Below are positions 24,641 through 38,889 of a stretch of 64,000 nt of DNA, piece by piece. Source of the DNA: Plectrocnemia conspersa (lineage: Eukaryota > Arthropoda > Insecta > Trichoptera > Polycentropodidae); contig VTFK01000402.1 of assembly GCA_009617715.1 (NCBI GenBank), positions 1 through 64,000 of the forward strand, written 5' to 3'. The position numbers and the translations under genes were made by a program. A model generated the notes under the pieces. The model searched no databases. It saw only the letters and a list, made by a program, of their open reading frames with translations, and was not told the DNA's origin. Positions within the stretch are counted from its first letter, which is position 1; each line of letters opens with the position of its first letter.

Positions 24641-27600
24641 ATAAAAATATAATAAGCAATATTATAAATTAATGTTTTAAGTGAAGTGATCATATTTTTA
24701 ATAATTAATTTAAAAATAAGTGATCAAATTTTTAACAATTTACAGATAATGCAGTTTAAATGCTTATACATGACCTGATATCAAAATATAACCTTGATTT
24801 AATAAAGTAAAAAAATGTCAAGAACAGTAGTTCACCTTCGTCGAACGAGTTTTTTTACTTAGGTTACATTTTAAAATATTTACATTTGAGCACGATCGTA
24901 TATATTTCTACTCCTTTTCATTTGAGAACATGATACTAGATAATTAGTAAAGAATTTTAATTTGGCAGGAAACGTTATCTTTTAAATTGTAAATAAGTTA
25001 TCTTTTGAAGCTTTTCGTGGAAAAAATACGAACGTAAGTTAGAAATATAATATTGCCTTCGCCATGTCATATTCAAACCACGATTGAAGAACAAATCCCA
25101 TGATCTCGATTCACCAGGGATTCCTATTTTTTTATTGCATTTTTAAAAATATAAATGGAAACTGAGATTCTTACATGTGATTTAAAATGTATGATATAAA
25201 TCTTACATTTATTTTTAAAGTGTTAAAATTTCGATTGCTAATATATGTTTTTAACTATATGATTTAGGAAATTTTTGGGTGTACTAAAAATATTTTAATT
25301 TTATACTAAATATAAATATTATTTTAAAGATGCCTATTTCAAAAGTTTATACCTAATTAAGATTTTAATATCAAGAGTAATTTATTTTTGTGGTAACTTG
25401 TAAAACATTTCCATTTCTATAAAGTCTATCTGAGTTTTTGGACTCTCTCTTGAATAAATCACTTAGTAATGTGTTGTTTTAATTATAGAAAAAGAATAAG
25501 GAATGTTGTGTCAAAATAAAAAAATTCAGTCAATTTAATTGTTTATATTGTCGCTCTTCAGTATTCTACATTATGCTATTTTAATACAAATAACTAGTAT
25601 TTTTAATATGATCCAGAGTGAATTCCTAATTTATTTCTATCTAGAAAATATAGTTACTTTCTTCTTTAAATTAGGTTGAATATGTATTTTGTCCATGCGG
25701 CTTGCAGGGTTCAGAATGTATTTAAATAAATAAATAACTAGCATAAAAAGAATATAATTTAAATAAATAAATAACTAGCAAAACGAAAACAGCAGATGGA
25801 AGGTGTGGGCGAGATTTATTTCCAATTTTGCTTTCACATGTGTCTGGGATGTTACGACGCGAGCAAAATTAATAAATGCCTTTATTGAATGAAGCCTGCA
25901 GAAATAAAAGTGTATCGATACACATATTTCATATGGGTTTTACAAGCGATATTTTAGAATGTTAATCAATTAATATTTTATTGTATAATATAAAATACTC
26001 GTATTACAAATATGATACTTTTACTAAAATATGTTTTCTAGGAAACCTGTGATTAAGGCTTTATCGACCGCTGTTAGAAGAACCACCCGTTTTATAAAAG
26101 TATCGCTTCAACGAACGTTGATAAAAAAATGATTTTATAATTCAGCTTATATATGAATATTACAATTTTAAATGTGCCTTTTTAACGTTCAGGATATTGA
26201 AAAGTTTATGTTCACGTGTATCATTTTTCATCAAGGTAACTTAAACGAAGCTTGTTTTAATGCTGCTCTTAAAAAGCAACAGAGAGCTGTAATCTCAAGC
26301 GAGGCGTTATGATTGAAAAAATCAACGCTTAAGAAGTTTTTCATGTGAAAATCGTAATCTTGTGTTTCAAAGGAATAAAAAAATTGACAGAATTATAGGC
26401 TTTTTTCTGTGTATACAAGAAAACTAGATAATAATATTTTAAATAAACCATTAACGTCAATTAAGTATATATTTAATTAAAAATATAATTAATAATTTAC
26501 CATATCGTATAAACAAAATACACCTTAACGCAGTTCAATCTATCAATTATAAGTACTTTACTTGAGCATGATATTCAATTAATATTTCAATAGCAATTAA
26601 GCTTAAAATATCGTTGTTTCTATTATGCTTCAAAGAATAAGCTTCGATATGCTAATTAAAATTATTTTTAAACTTCAAAGACATAAAATGAAACAAATAT
26701 TTCCGTTCAATTTATTAGATCAATTCAAGTATTTTAAACATACGGGTAGCTCTTTAAAACATTTTATTAAATAAGTACTGTTTAAATGATATCCCTACAT
26801 ATGAAAATAATATATTACTAAGCACTTAACGCGCAAGTTTGCCACTCAGATTCATGAATCTTTGAAGAAGGACCTAATTCATTTAACGATTTTTCAATTT
26901 CTAAGAATGATATAAAATGCTTTCTCGACAAGTTCTAAGATACGTCCAGTGCTTTAAGAATTTAACACCCTCGGGCATGAAGGGTATAGAAAGGCAGGGT
27001 TGCCTCGCGATTGTGTGAATTGAGTCTAAGGCATTATATATGTTACCGTCCGACTTACAACGAGCGAAACGACAAGAAGTTAATTAATTATATTTACAAT
27101 GCGATATATATTATGTTAAAATGTAACAAAATTTTATTTACTAGAAATGTAGCAAATTTAATTAAACATTTTGTAAACAAACAGTTTAAAGAGAAAAGGA
27201 AAAATAGTAATTAAAACTTGATTTTATTTGACTAAGTTTCATCCATTTTTTTTGCGACTGAATTTAAAGTAACGTACAAATACAATTTTCGTTTAAATGT
27301 AACTTTTTTTGTATTTTAAATAACTAATTGAAACATTTTTAAATAAACCATTGTATAAATTCCAGACATCAGAACTATGATATATTGTATTAAAGTGAAT
27401 AATATTAAATTTGTAATTAATATATGTATATACAGAATCTGAAAGATAATCTTATTACTAACCATTTAAAGTTATTAATATCCTTGGTAAATTCGCATAT
27501 AACGAATTGATAATTTTGGTTTATTATGTATGTCAGCATGTGTTAATTAAGAATACATAGTATATGTACATATATACATATATATATATAGCAATCGTAG

Positions 27601-28194
27601 CATTATTTAATTTAACTATCATAACCAATTTATAAAATAGCCTCTAACGAGTATTATTATTTTTAAATGGGCATTTTACATATTTTTCCCAAAACATTTA
27701 TTTTAAATTGAAAAAATATTAATACTTGAGATTAAAAAAGTAGATTTTAAAGTTGATCTAATTATTACACATGTAATGAATTTTTCAGTTGTAATTAAAA
27801 TGAAATAGATATGAAAATTATTTTAATCTATTAAAGAGAATAGTTTATTTTAATATTTTAAATGTTCTAATAATATATGAAAATATTAAAATAATATATG
27901 AAATAAAACTTATAAAGCAAGATCTAATTATTGTGAATTCAAAGCTTAGAAATATATAGAATACTTATTTAAGATAGTTAGTGATCATAGTCTAATTAAT
28001 ATATAGTAAAAAATATGTTTTAAACGGTTAAGTGAGGTATTATATTTTAGTTTGCCAAATAGAAGTATTATATTTTAGTTGACTTTTTACAATCTTTCTT
28101 TGAAATTTTTTTTATACGTTTTATTTATTATGTATAAAAATATTAAGTATGTAATTAAAAATTATTTCCTTTTAAAAATTATAAATTAAGACCG

Positions 28195-28270
28195 ACACAG
28201 TGAATTTGTTCGAAGATGGCTGGTGTGATCCAACCGAAATATCACAATGAATTTATATATTTCTCTGATA
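28195..28270 (+). repeat. Retroelement 3'-end-like repeat, copy 1
   Basis: GATGGCTGGTGTGATCCAAC followed by CGAAATATCACAATGA and TTTATATAT closely resembles 58402-58470 (CATGGCTGGAGTATCACAAC, CGAAATATCAAATAATA, then a TA-rich tail). A shared block ending in a simple A/T tail is typical of a SINE or LINE 3' end. No coding part remains. Confidence 0.5.
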
Positions 28271-30790
28271 TAAATTTAGAAGTGTCAATCAGGTAGCTGT
28301 TCGAAATATTTAATGTATTTTTTAAAATAATTATCTGTTATTATCAAAAAAATATTTAAGTAAACGCTACAATACCATTAATAAAATATTTATAATTTCA
28401 TTGAGAGTAACTTCAGGGCTTTTTAAATATAGGAATCGATTTTTTTATTTGCTTACAGTATATATTTAATTTTTTTTTCTGATGACAAATATTTGAGCAA
28501 TTACCTTAAAACTAATATGAAATAAATAATATATCACATTACTTAAATATGTATATATTTATTAGTATTATAACATAAGTTATATTTATAACACAAGGAA
28601 AAAGTTAGACTAGTAGAATAATATCGATTTTCTGAATGAAACAAACAGAAAGAAAAATTCATTGGAAATATTGAGATGATTGCCATTTTTTGTACAAGAA
28701 CCACATAAGTGGATAAGGCGAGAATTCTATTCCCTCTTAAGGGAGAGTGTATTTTATTAAAACATCTATAACATACACGTTTTATTTTTGCAGATTTAAT
28801 CAGACGGGTGTAATAAATATTTAGTAAAAATAATAAAATATATTATTACTATTTCAATATTTAAAGCAAGGAGATGAGAATTTAAAATTAAACCGTAAAT
28901 CAATGGTAACAAGTTCAAAGTTTTACGTTTAGAATTATTTATGATCCAACAAGTTTTTGAAAGTGTGAGCTTAAAGCTTTAGACTTCCATTATTAATATT
29001 TTTAGACTTCAATTATAGATATAAGCTTGCTTAATCGAAATTTTACGGTAACGAATTACAATAACAAATGTAACAAAGTGCTTTTCATCTAAATATGAAC
29101 ACAGTATCTACAACGTAAATGAAGAATGGCGCTTTGCAAATCCTATATATAATTTAGAATAGTAATACAGTTAAAAAAAACACAAATGAGAATAGTGAAC
29201 GAGCTTCGTGGTTGTCACTGAATATATTAATATGAGAGAAAGATGGAAAGAGATATGCAGTGATTGCGTCATATTTCTGAATAAATACATAAAATTAGAT
29301 TGTGAATAATTTTCGATAAAGGTTAAAGAAGTCGTGTGGTTGTATTATATTTTAATGAATAAGCGATGGGTTAATGTATATGTAGTATATATACATATGT
29401 GCATAAAATATGCAGTGCAATTTTAACATTTTAATTTTCATTATAGCAAGAATTTTAATTATTTTTTATGTTTATTCCTTTTGTGTTTGGCCTATCTACA
29501 TTAGCTAATATAAGCCAGATGGCCAGGCAATACAATAGTTCATTTCCTTAATTTGTTTTTTTGTGTATTTATCTCAAGGAATGGCAGGAAATTACAGACT
29601 CTGTTTAGGAAATGAGGGAAACAGCACAGGATGCACGTGACATAATATTATTTAAAAATATGTACATACAATTTTTCAAGTTTTAATAATGTTAAATAAA
29701 AATACTTTAATTAGTAAGTCGCATGTTAATAACCAATAGTTTGATTTATATTAAATAAATGATTTTATTGCGATGTGATGCGTAGGACTGAAACTAAACA
29801 TAAAAATATTTGTTATGAAAAATGTAATTTATGCACATAATTGTCTGATTATTTGTCTGAGTACATGAAAAATATACATTATTGATTTAGGTTAAAATAT
29901 TCAAGGACAAACTAGTATTTGCAAGTTTATAAATCCAGATTTACATTTAGGGTCAAAATAGTCATAATATCAACTGCTTTAAATACATGTTATGATCTTA
30001 AAATAAATTAACATAATAAATGTATAGAAAGTCAACTTGCATTTGGATCGTATGTTTAATTAAATTTCCTAAACCATTTTATTTTGCTCTGATAATAGTT
30101 TACTTAGATAATTTATTTATTTATTGTGCTTTTAACATAGCGAAACTCAAAGATTATGTATCAACAGATTTTTTTGTTATATTGTAATTACAATTTAATC
30201 AATTAAAATCGTACATATGTAAAAGTTTTTTTGTGATTTATAATCAAGATGTTACATAGATTATATGCTAATATCTCAACAAGTGCTATAAATTGTTTTT
30301 ATGCGATTACGTGGTTATACTAAAATAATCTATTAGGGCATTATTTATATTGAATATTGCAAGTAATATTAATTTATGAATAAAGCTCAGATTAATTTTA
30401 ATTATTTTTATTATGTAATTAAACTTTGGTTAGGCTATACTAGCGGCTAAATTAAATTAATTAGCAGTCTCTAAATGGTACGCAATTCGGAATAGTAAAG
30501 AGTTACGTCGGAGTTTTATAATATGATAATAAATTATTTAACGATTTTTTTTTTATTTAATTCACCTTTTTTAAACATTGCCATTTTTTTTAAATATTAG
30601 ACATTCATCAGGAGAAAACAAAACTTTCATTGTAAAAAAAAATTAATCACATTTATTCCGGGAAAGCAAATTATATTTTTCATCAAGTTACTGAGCTCTT
30701 GGTGGCTAAAGTATTTTTAATATGATTACATAAATTTAAAAAAAAGTACTAAAACATTCTTAAAAAAGACAAACATCAAATATTTTAGCT

Positions 30791-30825
30791 CTGTTATGAT
30801 TTGGTTTAAACACACATCATAACAG
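30791..30825. repeat. Short inverted repeat
   Basis: CTGTTATGAT (30791-30800) and ATCATAACAG (30816-30825) are perfect reverse complements around a 15-base spacer; flanking AGCT/GGGCT partially extends the stem. No associated element was recognised. Confidence 0.5.
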
Positions 30826-31829
30826 GGGCTCATACGATTACATTTTAACTTAAGAGCAGAACGGCTGTCAATAAGTAATGTAAAAGGTCAGATATTTGTC
30901 TTAAAAATATTTTATAAATTCATATTCATAAAAAAAATAATACATTAAACTCGTTTTATTTAAATAGTTAAAATGTAAATAATAACGTCTACAAACGCAA
31001 TTTGACTATGTAGTATGTAAGCTTTTGTGCCTTTAAAGTTGGGGCGTTATATTAACTACGAACCGTAATTACATTACTTATTAAAGCACCGCCTATTTTT
31101 AATTATTATTATTATTATTATTAAATCTAACATTGTAATTATAATAAGTTTTATGATAAAATAATATTTTCTATTTCTTAGTACAAACAGTAAAGGATAA
31201 ATTTTTAAAATACACACATAATTATATTTTTATATATATATCAAAAAAAAAAAAATTTATTTGATTCGAGTCAATTAGTATTACTATGGAATAGATTTCT
31301 TTCTCTGATAATAATTTATTTGTTCTAACCAAAAACTTCTATATTTATTTTTCTTATGATATTTCTATGTTTTGTTATTAATATATAAAGTTTTCAATTT
31401 ATTTGTGTAAATAGCTTCTAGAATTCGGATCGTATTTACGATTCTCATTGAACACACAAGCGTAGCACTTATTGATACAATAAAGCGTATAAATACTTAT
31501 ACAACATATACAATATGTTTACGATTGTTTAATTGAATTCATCAAAAACTCTCGTGATCAGAAAAAAACAATTACCAATTAGCGCAAAGAAGCGTAAAGT
31601 TGTGTGGGCTGCGCGCAGCTTTCGGTGTCACACCGCACCCCATTTTTACAAATCGGAGCTTAAATTGAACAACAGATACACAAGCACCTTTGACAAAGCT
31701 CTTCAAATTATATTCTGACACCTTCCGATTATCTACAATACTAATGCTTTATTCAAATTCATCCGTGATTAACACTTGATAACAAATATTGTTTTGTTGT
31801 ATATAAAATATACAGATATTTTAAATGCT

Positions 31830-32372
31830 TAACCCGTGACGTCAACAACATAATAAGGCAAACTTAAAGGTTAGTTTGTGCTGTGGTTTTCCACTTAAAG
31901 TTCGAGAATTTAGGAACTTCACAAAATAACCAGTAGCTTATTATCTTGCCTATAAAAATACGTTCTGATTTTTTTTAATTCAGCATTACATTTTTGTCGA
32001 GGTAAACACTACGTCTACCTTAGATCCTATTGCATATTTAATGTTAACCGCATTTAAGTAGTGGTGGCATATTAATGCAATCAGCTCGAGAGACGCAGAA
32101 ATAAGACTGCGAAAGAGACTGAAACTAGAGCCACGAAGTCGCAGCAGCAGAGACGAACCAGCGGATCATCCAGAAAGTATCACGCAAACACATCGCGACG
32201 AATCCCAGCTGCTCCACAGCCGACAATAATACAACTCGACATTCTCTGACTTCCATGACCTGCCATTGAAGTTCAACTCTATTATGTTTATAAAATAAAC
32301 TGATATCAGCTTTTATAGCAGCAATTTTAGCTGTAAAATCACAGCACTTCGGCCCTAAAACTCAAAAAATAA
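31830..32372 (+). repeat. Dispersed LTR-like repeat family A, internally deleted copy
   Basis: Shares the left block (CAACAACATAATAAGGCAAA..GTGGTTTTCCACTT) and right block (CAGCCGACAATAATACAAC..TTTATAAAATAAACTG) with 23640-24640 but lacks about 400 bases between them. After the AATAAA-type signal it continues with TAAAATCACAG and ends near CCCTAAAACTC, a U5-like stretch also recognisable at 39390-39418. Confidence 0.6.
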
Positions 32373-32379
32373 AAAAATG

Positions 32380-35325
32380 TAACTATAAAAAAAGCTAAAC
32401 TACTGACAAGGAAATCGCTAAGTTGATATTGACACCCTCCTACTGCCACTGCTCAGATTCCAACCCCTCGGTACGCCAAGTCCTGACCGATAATCACGTC
32501 GCACATTCCTAACCACCAGTCTAGCCACGTACTACTTAATTTACTTTCATGTCTTTACGTGAAATAGCCTATTCTCTCTTCGATTCGTACCGTTTGAGCA
32601 AATGTACCGCTAAAAACTTTCAAAATAGGTCCATTTCGAAACGGTTTCGAGTGGTACATGAACGACGTGATCCACTTTTATAGCAATATTGATCTGTCGT
32701 TTAAAAAAAGCAAGCATTTTATCTATTATATAAATTTTTGAACATCGTGTTTAGATAAAATAATAAAAGTGGTTTGTATCTTGTCGATTCTATAATTAGT
32801 ATACTCGGAAAGTAAAAATACAAAGCTATAATTGATTGATGCATGCTTCAACTTTTTTGGCACATTAATGTTTATTATTTTATACAATAGAATTCTTACA
32901 ATTAATCTAATACACGGATGAAAATCCGTGGTATAATGTCAAAATATTAAAATATCGAGAAAAAGCCAATACTGCCAATATAATATATAAAAGCGTTATC
33001 TTTTTATATCTTTAAACTTGATAATGTATGGGCAAATATATAAATGGATGACAACTGATTCTTAGAAGGAAGTGTATAAGGGGAAAAAATGAATATTATT
33101 ATGTGTCCGGCAATATTGAAAAAAATCAACCAAGTATACAAAACGGTTTGTAAATATTTTATAATAATATTAAATATTATGCTATTTTTATATTATCTGT
33201 AGCTAAATAAAAAAACATTCTATGCATGAATGTCAAAAATACGATTCACGTTAATAATGATATAATTTATACCTGAGAATTAAGTTAGAAATTTATTTAA
33301 GCAACAGCTAAAGTTTTTTTCTACTGTACTATTATACTATTAAATAAAATAAACATGTTATATATAAACTAATTATATGAACTTGCCTTTTAAATTTGAT
33401 TAAAATGTATGAAAATCAGTTATTAATATTAAAATATTTTAATTTAAAAGCCAGAAAAGTTAATGTCTAATGCACCTTGAACTACATTTTTTAAGAAATA
33501 GTAGTAGCTGAATCAGAAAAGTAATAAAAGTTAATATATTCTTGTAAAAATATTTGCAATAATAGGCTTTAGTATTTCTTTTAATATAATTTAGTTGAAT
33601 CACAAATAGTATTGCTATAACAATGTAAGAGGCAAATAGTAATGGATTCTAATATAAATATAACAGTTTATCTTTTACCTATATGCAAGCTTTTTAAGCG
33701 TGCGTACAGAAAAAAAGTGTATTGTAGGTGTTTAAAGCAGATTAAGAGACTAGGAATCTTAAATATATTAGTTATAATATATAATCTTAATATAGCTAAT
33801 TAGTATATTGTAATTGATAATTTATAACATTAAAAGAAAAACGCTGCTATATATTGCTTATCATTAGATTTATATAAAAATAATATATTGACCTGAATAT
33901 ATATATTTATGTATGTAGAAAAAGCCTCTCCACTCAAAGTCAATAAGAAACCCGTATATTAATATTACTAAAAGGGATAATTAAGGTATATGAAGAGAAT
34001 AAGCCATTTGTTTCTTACCTTTATATAATATAAGATAAAATCATAAACAAACAATAACACAATGTATAAATATTTTAAAAGAAGATTGTATTGTATTATA
34101 TAAACATCGAAATGCTACACCCATTATTAACTTTTGTAAAGGTTCAAATTGCAGCTGTTAACGTGAATAATAATTATCTCAAAAAATAGGTAATCTATCG
34201 GGTTCTCTTTGTTGTGAAAGCAAATTCTGGAATTTTAAGAAATGCCAACCTTGGATTTTACACTCGAGAATGGTATTTAATTAAAATTGATTTCTTAATA
34301 ATTGAAAACGAATTTAGTGACCTTCTGCTATATACTTTTAAGGTAAGTCGCAGGAAGTATTAAAAAAATATTAGTAGCGGAACAATTCATTATTTATGGT
34401 AAGGTAGTCGTTTACTACTATGTACAGGGAAAATTTAATACGTATAGCGTGAAGGAAAGAAAATGGACCGCGCTCACCGAGTTTCGCAGAAATTAAGCAG
34501 AAAATTACACCAAATTTTAGCATTACAATATAAACCCACCATATAGCTACCGCAATTCGCTTTAATTAAAGTTTTTTTGTTATATACTTGCAGCGAGTAT
34601 TTCATAGGATGTTCAAATTAATTCAATGTCTTCTTTACTTTTATATATTTTATATCTGCAGTATGTATCATACTTTCAAAATATTACTCATTTTATTTCA
34701 AACACTCGTATGCATGAGTAGTATGTTACTTATTTTGGATTAGGTGGACATATTTTATGTGATGATAAAATATATTGCCAGACATTTCAAGACATAGATG
34801 AAAGCTGTCAAAAATACATATGTATAGCAATATAAAGCTTAGATAAATAAAATATTAGTCAAATAATATTGCTTTAAGCTAAATGTATAATGCCAGCGGT
34901 TACAATCTCGGGTTTCACCCTAGTGATTTTTAGTTTGGTGCTACAAATTTCACGCTCTTCATAATTTTATGCTTCGGCTCGCAAACTTGCGCTTCGCGTT
35001 CGTATTTTTTATTACCTTCAGTACTTTTAAGTATTTGAACATACGCAAATACATATGCTAACTTTTAGTTACGATTTTTTTTATGAAATAGAAATTTGAG
35101 CAATTAACTTAATTTAACTAAAAGCTGCATTCATTTTATAATGATATAAATAATTCAATACTGTTCAATAATGATTTAAACAAACTGTAAACAAGACTTA
35201 AATATTAGAACTACATCGTTTTTATGTCTAAAACAAAATAATACTTGAAAGAGAAGAGAGGGGTAAAAATACATTTTTACCAAATTTAAAGATGTGCACT
35301 ATCCTTTATTCAGAAATCACAGTTA
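32380..35325. other. Unassigned, mostly A+T-rich
   Basis: About 32440-32660 is C-rich and follows the family A repeat directly, so it could be interior sequence of the same element, but no protein motif was found in any frame. From 32700 on the sequence is A+T-rich and featureless. Confidence 0.4.
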
Positions 35326-35329
35326 GTAA

Positions 35330-35830
35330 GCTGCAAACACACAACTATTTGAGTGTGTTACTGATACTCACTACATACGGATGTTTTTCTAAAATATGCA
35401 TATTTATGAATACTGATTTGATAAAATAATGCATTATTTCAATTTTTTTTTATTGTGTTATGCTTTCTAAAATACAATACTAAAATACTGATGTTCTAAT
35501 TTATTTAGAAAATCACTGGTACAACTGTTGCTATGACTAAGATGTTTGCCGCTGTGTATATCGAACATGCACATGAACTTACAGATTGTGAAATATCATA
35601 GTTAGTAAGATTAAATAAATGATTTTAACAATTATTGAAGTGTTTCGCTGGTCCTTCGAAGCCTTTCCAAGCTAGCGACGGAAGGATCAAGGTTGCGCGT
35701 AAACAACAAGTCTCAAGAAGAGGGTAAACATAAGAAATTTTCGCCATGTATACCAACAGCATTGAACCATGTCAATTTTTCCTCAAGGGGCAAGTATATT
35801 TAAAAGCTAGATTACTTGTTCTGATAATAA
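35330..35830 (+). mobile_element. Possible BEL/Pao LTR 3' end plus leader
   Basis: The segment CGCTGGTCCTTCGAAGCC at about 35647 resembles the TGGTCCTTCGA(A/G)-containing leader that commonly follows the 5' LTR in BEL/Pao retrotransposons. Immediately upstream is an A+T-rich stretch with an AATAAA-like signal (about 35612-35622), as at an LTR 3' end. No gag or pol frame follows, so at most a truncated copy is present. The assignment rests on one short motif from memory of the family. Confidence 0.3.
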
Positions 35831-36341
35831 GTTCTAAAGGTGCATATTTTATTAGAATAATCTGTTTTAATTATGTTATGCTAACATGTGTCTAGTAGAT
35901 CTACATAGTGTGTTTTTTGATTTTATAATTAATGAATTTATTTAATAATTAAAATATTTACACATATGTACCTTCACACTACGATAAGTAAGTAATTTGC
36001 ATTATTAAAAATAACAATTAATTTTATTCTGATAATTAATAACTTTCATTATATATATGCATACATATAACACAGGGATGATTTTATTTTTTATGAAATT
36101 GTTTAAGATATAGAATTAAGCGATGGCGATCATATTGATTGTATATACACGTCTTCACATTAAGGTGAAATATAGTAGTTAATAATTATAATTAATTATG
36201 TATATATATACAAAAGCGATCTACTGACAAATTCAAAAGAAGGATTCTGACGCATGTGATGGAATATTTAATTGACTACCATAAAAAAATATTGTGTAAA
36301 ATATATTATTATACAAATACAAAAAAAAAGATTCAGTTCTC

Positions 36342-36499
<158 letters not shown>

Positions 36500-36709
36500 C
36501 ATATATTTATAAATATTATAAATACATATATTTCTTGCTCTTGATGATGCCAGGACCATCTTGGCGAAATATAGAGACCAACTCAAAAAAGAAAAAAAAT
36601 ATATAACATCGTGTAAAAAATAAACAAAAAATTCAAAGTTTTCTTTGAAAACACCTTGCGAAAAAATTAGAGAGATTTTCTATGGATAATTACGGAAACA
36701 CAATATATT

Positions 36710-36780
36710 TATATCTATATATATATATATATATATATATATTTTATATAGATATAATTTTATATAGATATATAGATTTT
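36710..36780. repeat. (TA)n and TATATAGATA repeat
   Basis: A run of about 26 bases of TA, followed by several TATATAGATA-type units up to 36775. It sits next to an unusual G+C-rich patch at 36785-36850. Confidence 0.85.
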
Positions 36781-36784
36781 TTCC

Positions 36785-37998
36785 AGAGTCGGGCCCCTCA
36801 AGAAGAAGGGCTTTCGGGAATGTGTCCCCTCCCCCCCTCTTTTCGGCACACCTGAATTTGAACATCCACTTCAGAGTTCAAAGTATCAGAACTTTATAAA
36901 TTTTAACCAATAGAAGGCCGACTTAACGTTAGAACATCAAGCCGCCGCTTCTCTCTTCGCATACTCTGGTCCAGTTTGCCGTTTGAATCCAGCGCTTAAC
37001 CCGCCTCGGATACGCTTGGACCCTATAAATGCACCCACAGAAATATTTATCTATAACTAACATATAGATAAATGTACAAAAATAAACACCCTAGACAGTA
37101 TGAACCTAAAAACACGTTCCTTATGAAAAAATAAATATTTTTATAAAGAAGACTTTGTTATATTAGACGTTTAGTAAGGTTATTTGTACTTTTTTAAAGA
37201 ACCAGCTTCCGATTTATCTACATATGTTAATGTGTAGTATCTTAGGCTTAAATAATGCCTGATATGGACAATTAATATAAAATTTATTTTCTGCCCGTAT
37301 ATCCATGAATATGAAAACATTTAAATATTGTAAAGAAACCATATTTTGCGATCAGTGCGATTCAATGTTAATAAAATGCCATGTAAATATTAGAGTGCGG
37401 CTGAAGAATCATATTAAAGGTTCGTAAGATAATAATAATAAATTAAACATTGTGCAGTATTTTTTCGCCAATGTGTATTTATAATTATGTTTAAAGAACG
37501 TGCTAGCAAAAAAAAATTTTTTTGAGCCTATTATCATTTAAAGTATCGTTCTTTTATTAGTCATATATTATACTCAATTCCAGGAACAAAATAAATATTT
37601 TAATGGTAATTACATGGGTGTACGTTCAATACGATTTAAATTTAAGTTAAATTGAAATATAATGATTAATATTCAACAGATGATGTCCCTTTACTATTTT
37701 TAGCTTCATGAGGAACATGCTACGTTTCGCGAACCATAAATAATACAAAAGAACGCACATGGTTTTATAATATCCATTGTAGTTTATCAACACATACGCG
37801 ACAAAAGCGACATTGTAGAAGCGTGAAAATCCATTCGCAAAGGGCATTAACATTTTAATACTTGCCAGCTATCGAGTACTGAATAATCCATTGTGCACCA
37901 TTAATACAAAGAAAGAATTATCGATTTCAGACGATTCGTAATCTTATATAGATATACAGAATATACAGTCGCGAAAAAAACTTAGTTTCCGATAATGT
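36785..37998. other. Mixed sequence with a G+C-rich patch, no gene seen
   Basis: The first 70 bases contain GGGCCCCTCAAGAAGAAGGG and CCCCTCCCCCCCTC, out of character with the A+T-rich surroundings and similar in style to ends of some DNA transposons. No matching inverted partner was found nearby. The rest is A+T-rich with no recognisable feature. Confidence 0.4.
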
Positions 37999-38000
37999 AA

Positions 38001-38390
38001 ATGTATAAAAAATATATACTACTTGATATATCGCGCTTCTTTGCAATGCCGAATAAAGTTTCATTCAACAAATCGCAAAACTTGTATTTGGGTACGTTCT
38101 GGTGTAGAATAAATATTTTTTCGGCGCATGGCACCCGTGACTTTTACGCTCGTGATGTTTACATTATAAATTGGCCTTTGCATAGTTTTTGGAACGACCG
38201 ACAGCTAATGGTGCCTACAAATTTCCGCAAGCGCCCACTAAATGGCCTAACTGAATCCTCAAAACTTTGTTGGCAAAGCGCCGCAATTAATATGCGAGTT
38301 TTCGATTGGTATACTAGTATAGATGAAGAAGCAAGAGAAATTTTATATGCCATCCTACGCATATTTAGTATGCCTACCTATGAGTATTAA
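38001..38390 (+). CDS. Unrecognised 129-codon open frame
   Basis: The longest non-repetitive open frame in the window. Start ATG at 38001, stop TAA at 38388-38390. The protein is mixed-composition with many aromatic and basic residues (for example FWCRINIFSAHGTRDFYARD and FDWYTSIDEEAREILYAI), not low complexity, and the DNA is less A+T-rich than its flanks. I recognise no domain, signal peptide, membrane segment or catalytic motif, and the splice context is unclear. Just upstream (37968-37990) is ACAGTCGCGAAAAAAACTTA, reminiscent of a Tc1-type terminus, but no downstream partner was found. It may be an exon, an unrecognised transposon piece, or chance. Confidence 0.3.
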   Translation: MYKKYILLDISRFFAMPNKVSFNKSQNLYLGTFWCRINIFSAHGTRDFYARDVYIINWPLHSFWNDRQLMVPTNFRKRPLNGLTESSKLCWQSAAINMRVFDWYTSIDEEAREILYAILRIFSMPTYEY

Positions 38391-38889
38391 AATAATAATC
38401 AATATATTAATTTTAGCATACAACAATTTCTAGATATGCGTACAATATCTATATATTGTTACGTACCTTGTCTATTGTATGAATAATATAATATATACTA
38501 GTATAATTACATACATACATTATACTTGTTTAAATTAAAATTTATTATACACACACGATCGACCCAATTTTGAGTTAAGCGAGGCGAATGTAATACGAGG
38601 CATTAAGAATATTAAGGGCCAATTCAATAGATTAAATTATTGATTTTTTTTAAATATTAATGACCAATTAAGAAATTTGGTCTAATCACTATCGTTTACT
38701 GTTATGTAATTGAGCTAACAGATACGCGGACCCAATAATTCCGTTATTAATTGGTGAATTTGCACGAATCACCAAATAGCATATACGTCTTGAGACGTTT
38801 ACTCTCGTTTTGTCTCGTACAAATTTACCCTGTTGTAACGTATTGGGCTTACACCTGTCAGATTACAACGAAAGATTTATTAAAAATTA

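Larger units (their letters stand above)
24641..31825. other. Long A+T-rich region with minor repeats
   Basis: No gene recognised. Contains a duplicated 20-base unit AAATAAATAAATAACTAGCA (about 25722 and 25757), a 14-bp palindrome GTGTATCGATACAC (25910-25923), a retroelement 3'-end-like segment at 28195-28270, a hairpin at 30791-30825, and an (ATT)n run near 31101-31122. The 61-codon frame at 31533-31718 has no recognisable domain. Confidence 0.5.

Noticed and set aside
25910..25923. GTGTATCGATACAC palindrome as an operator-like site
   Set aside because: A single 14-bp palindrome in a 64-kb A+T-rich sequence is not significant by itself; no adjacent gene.
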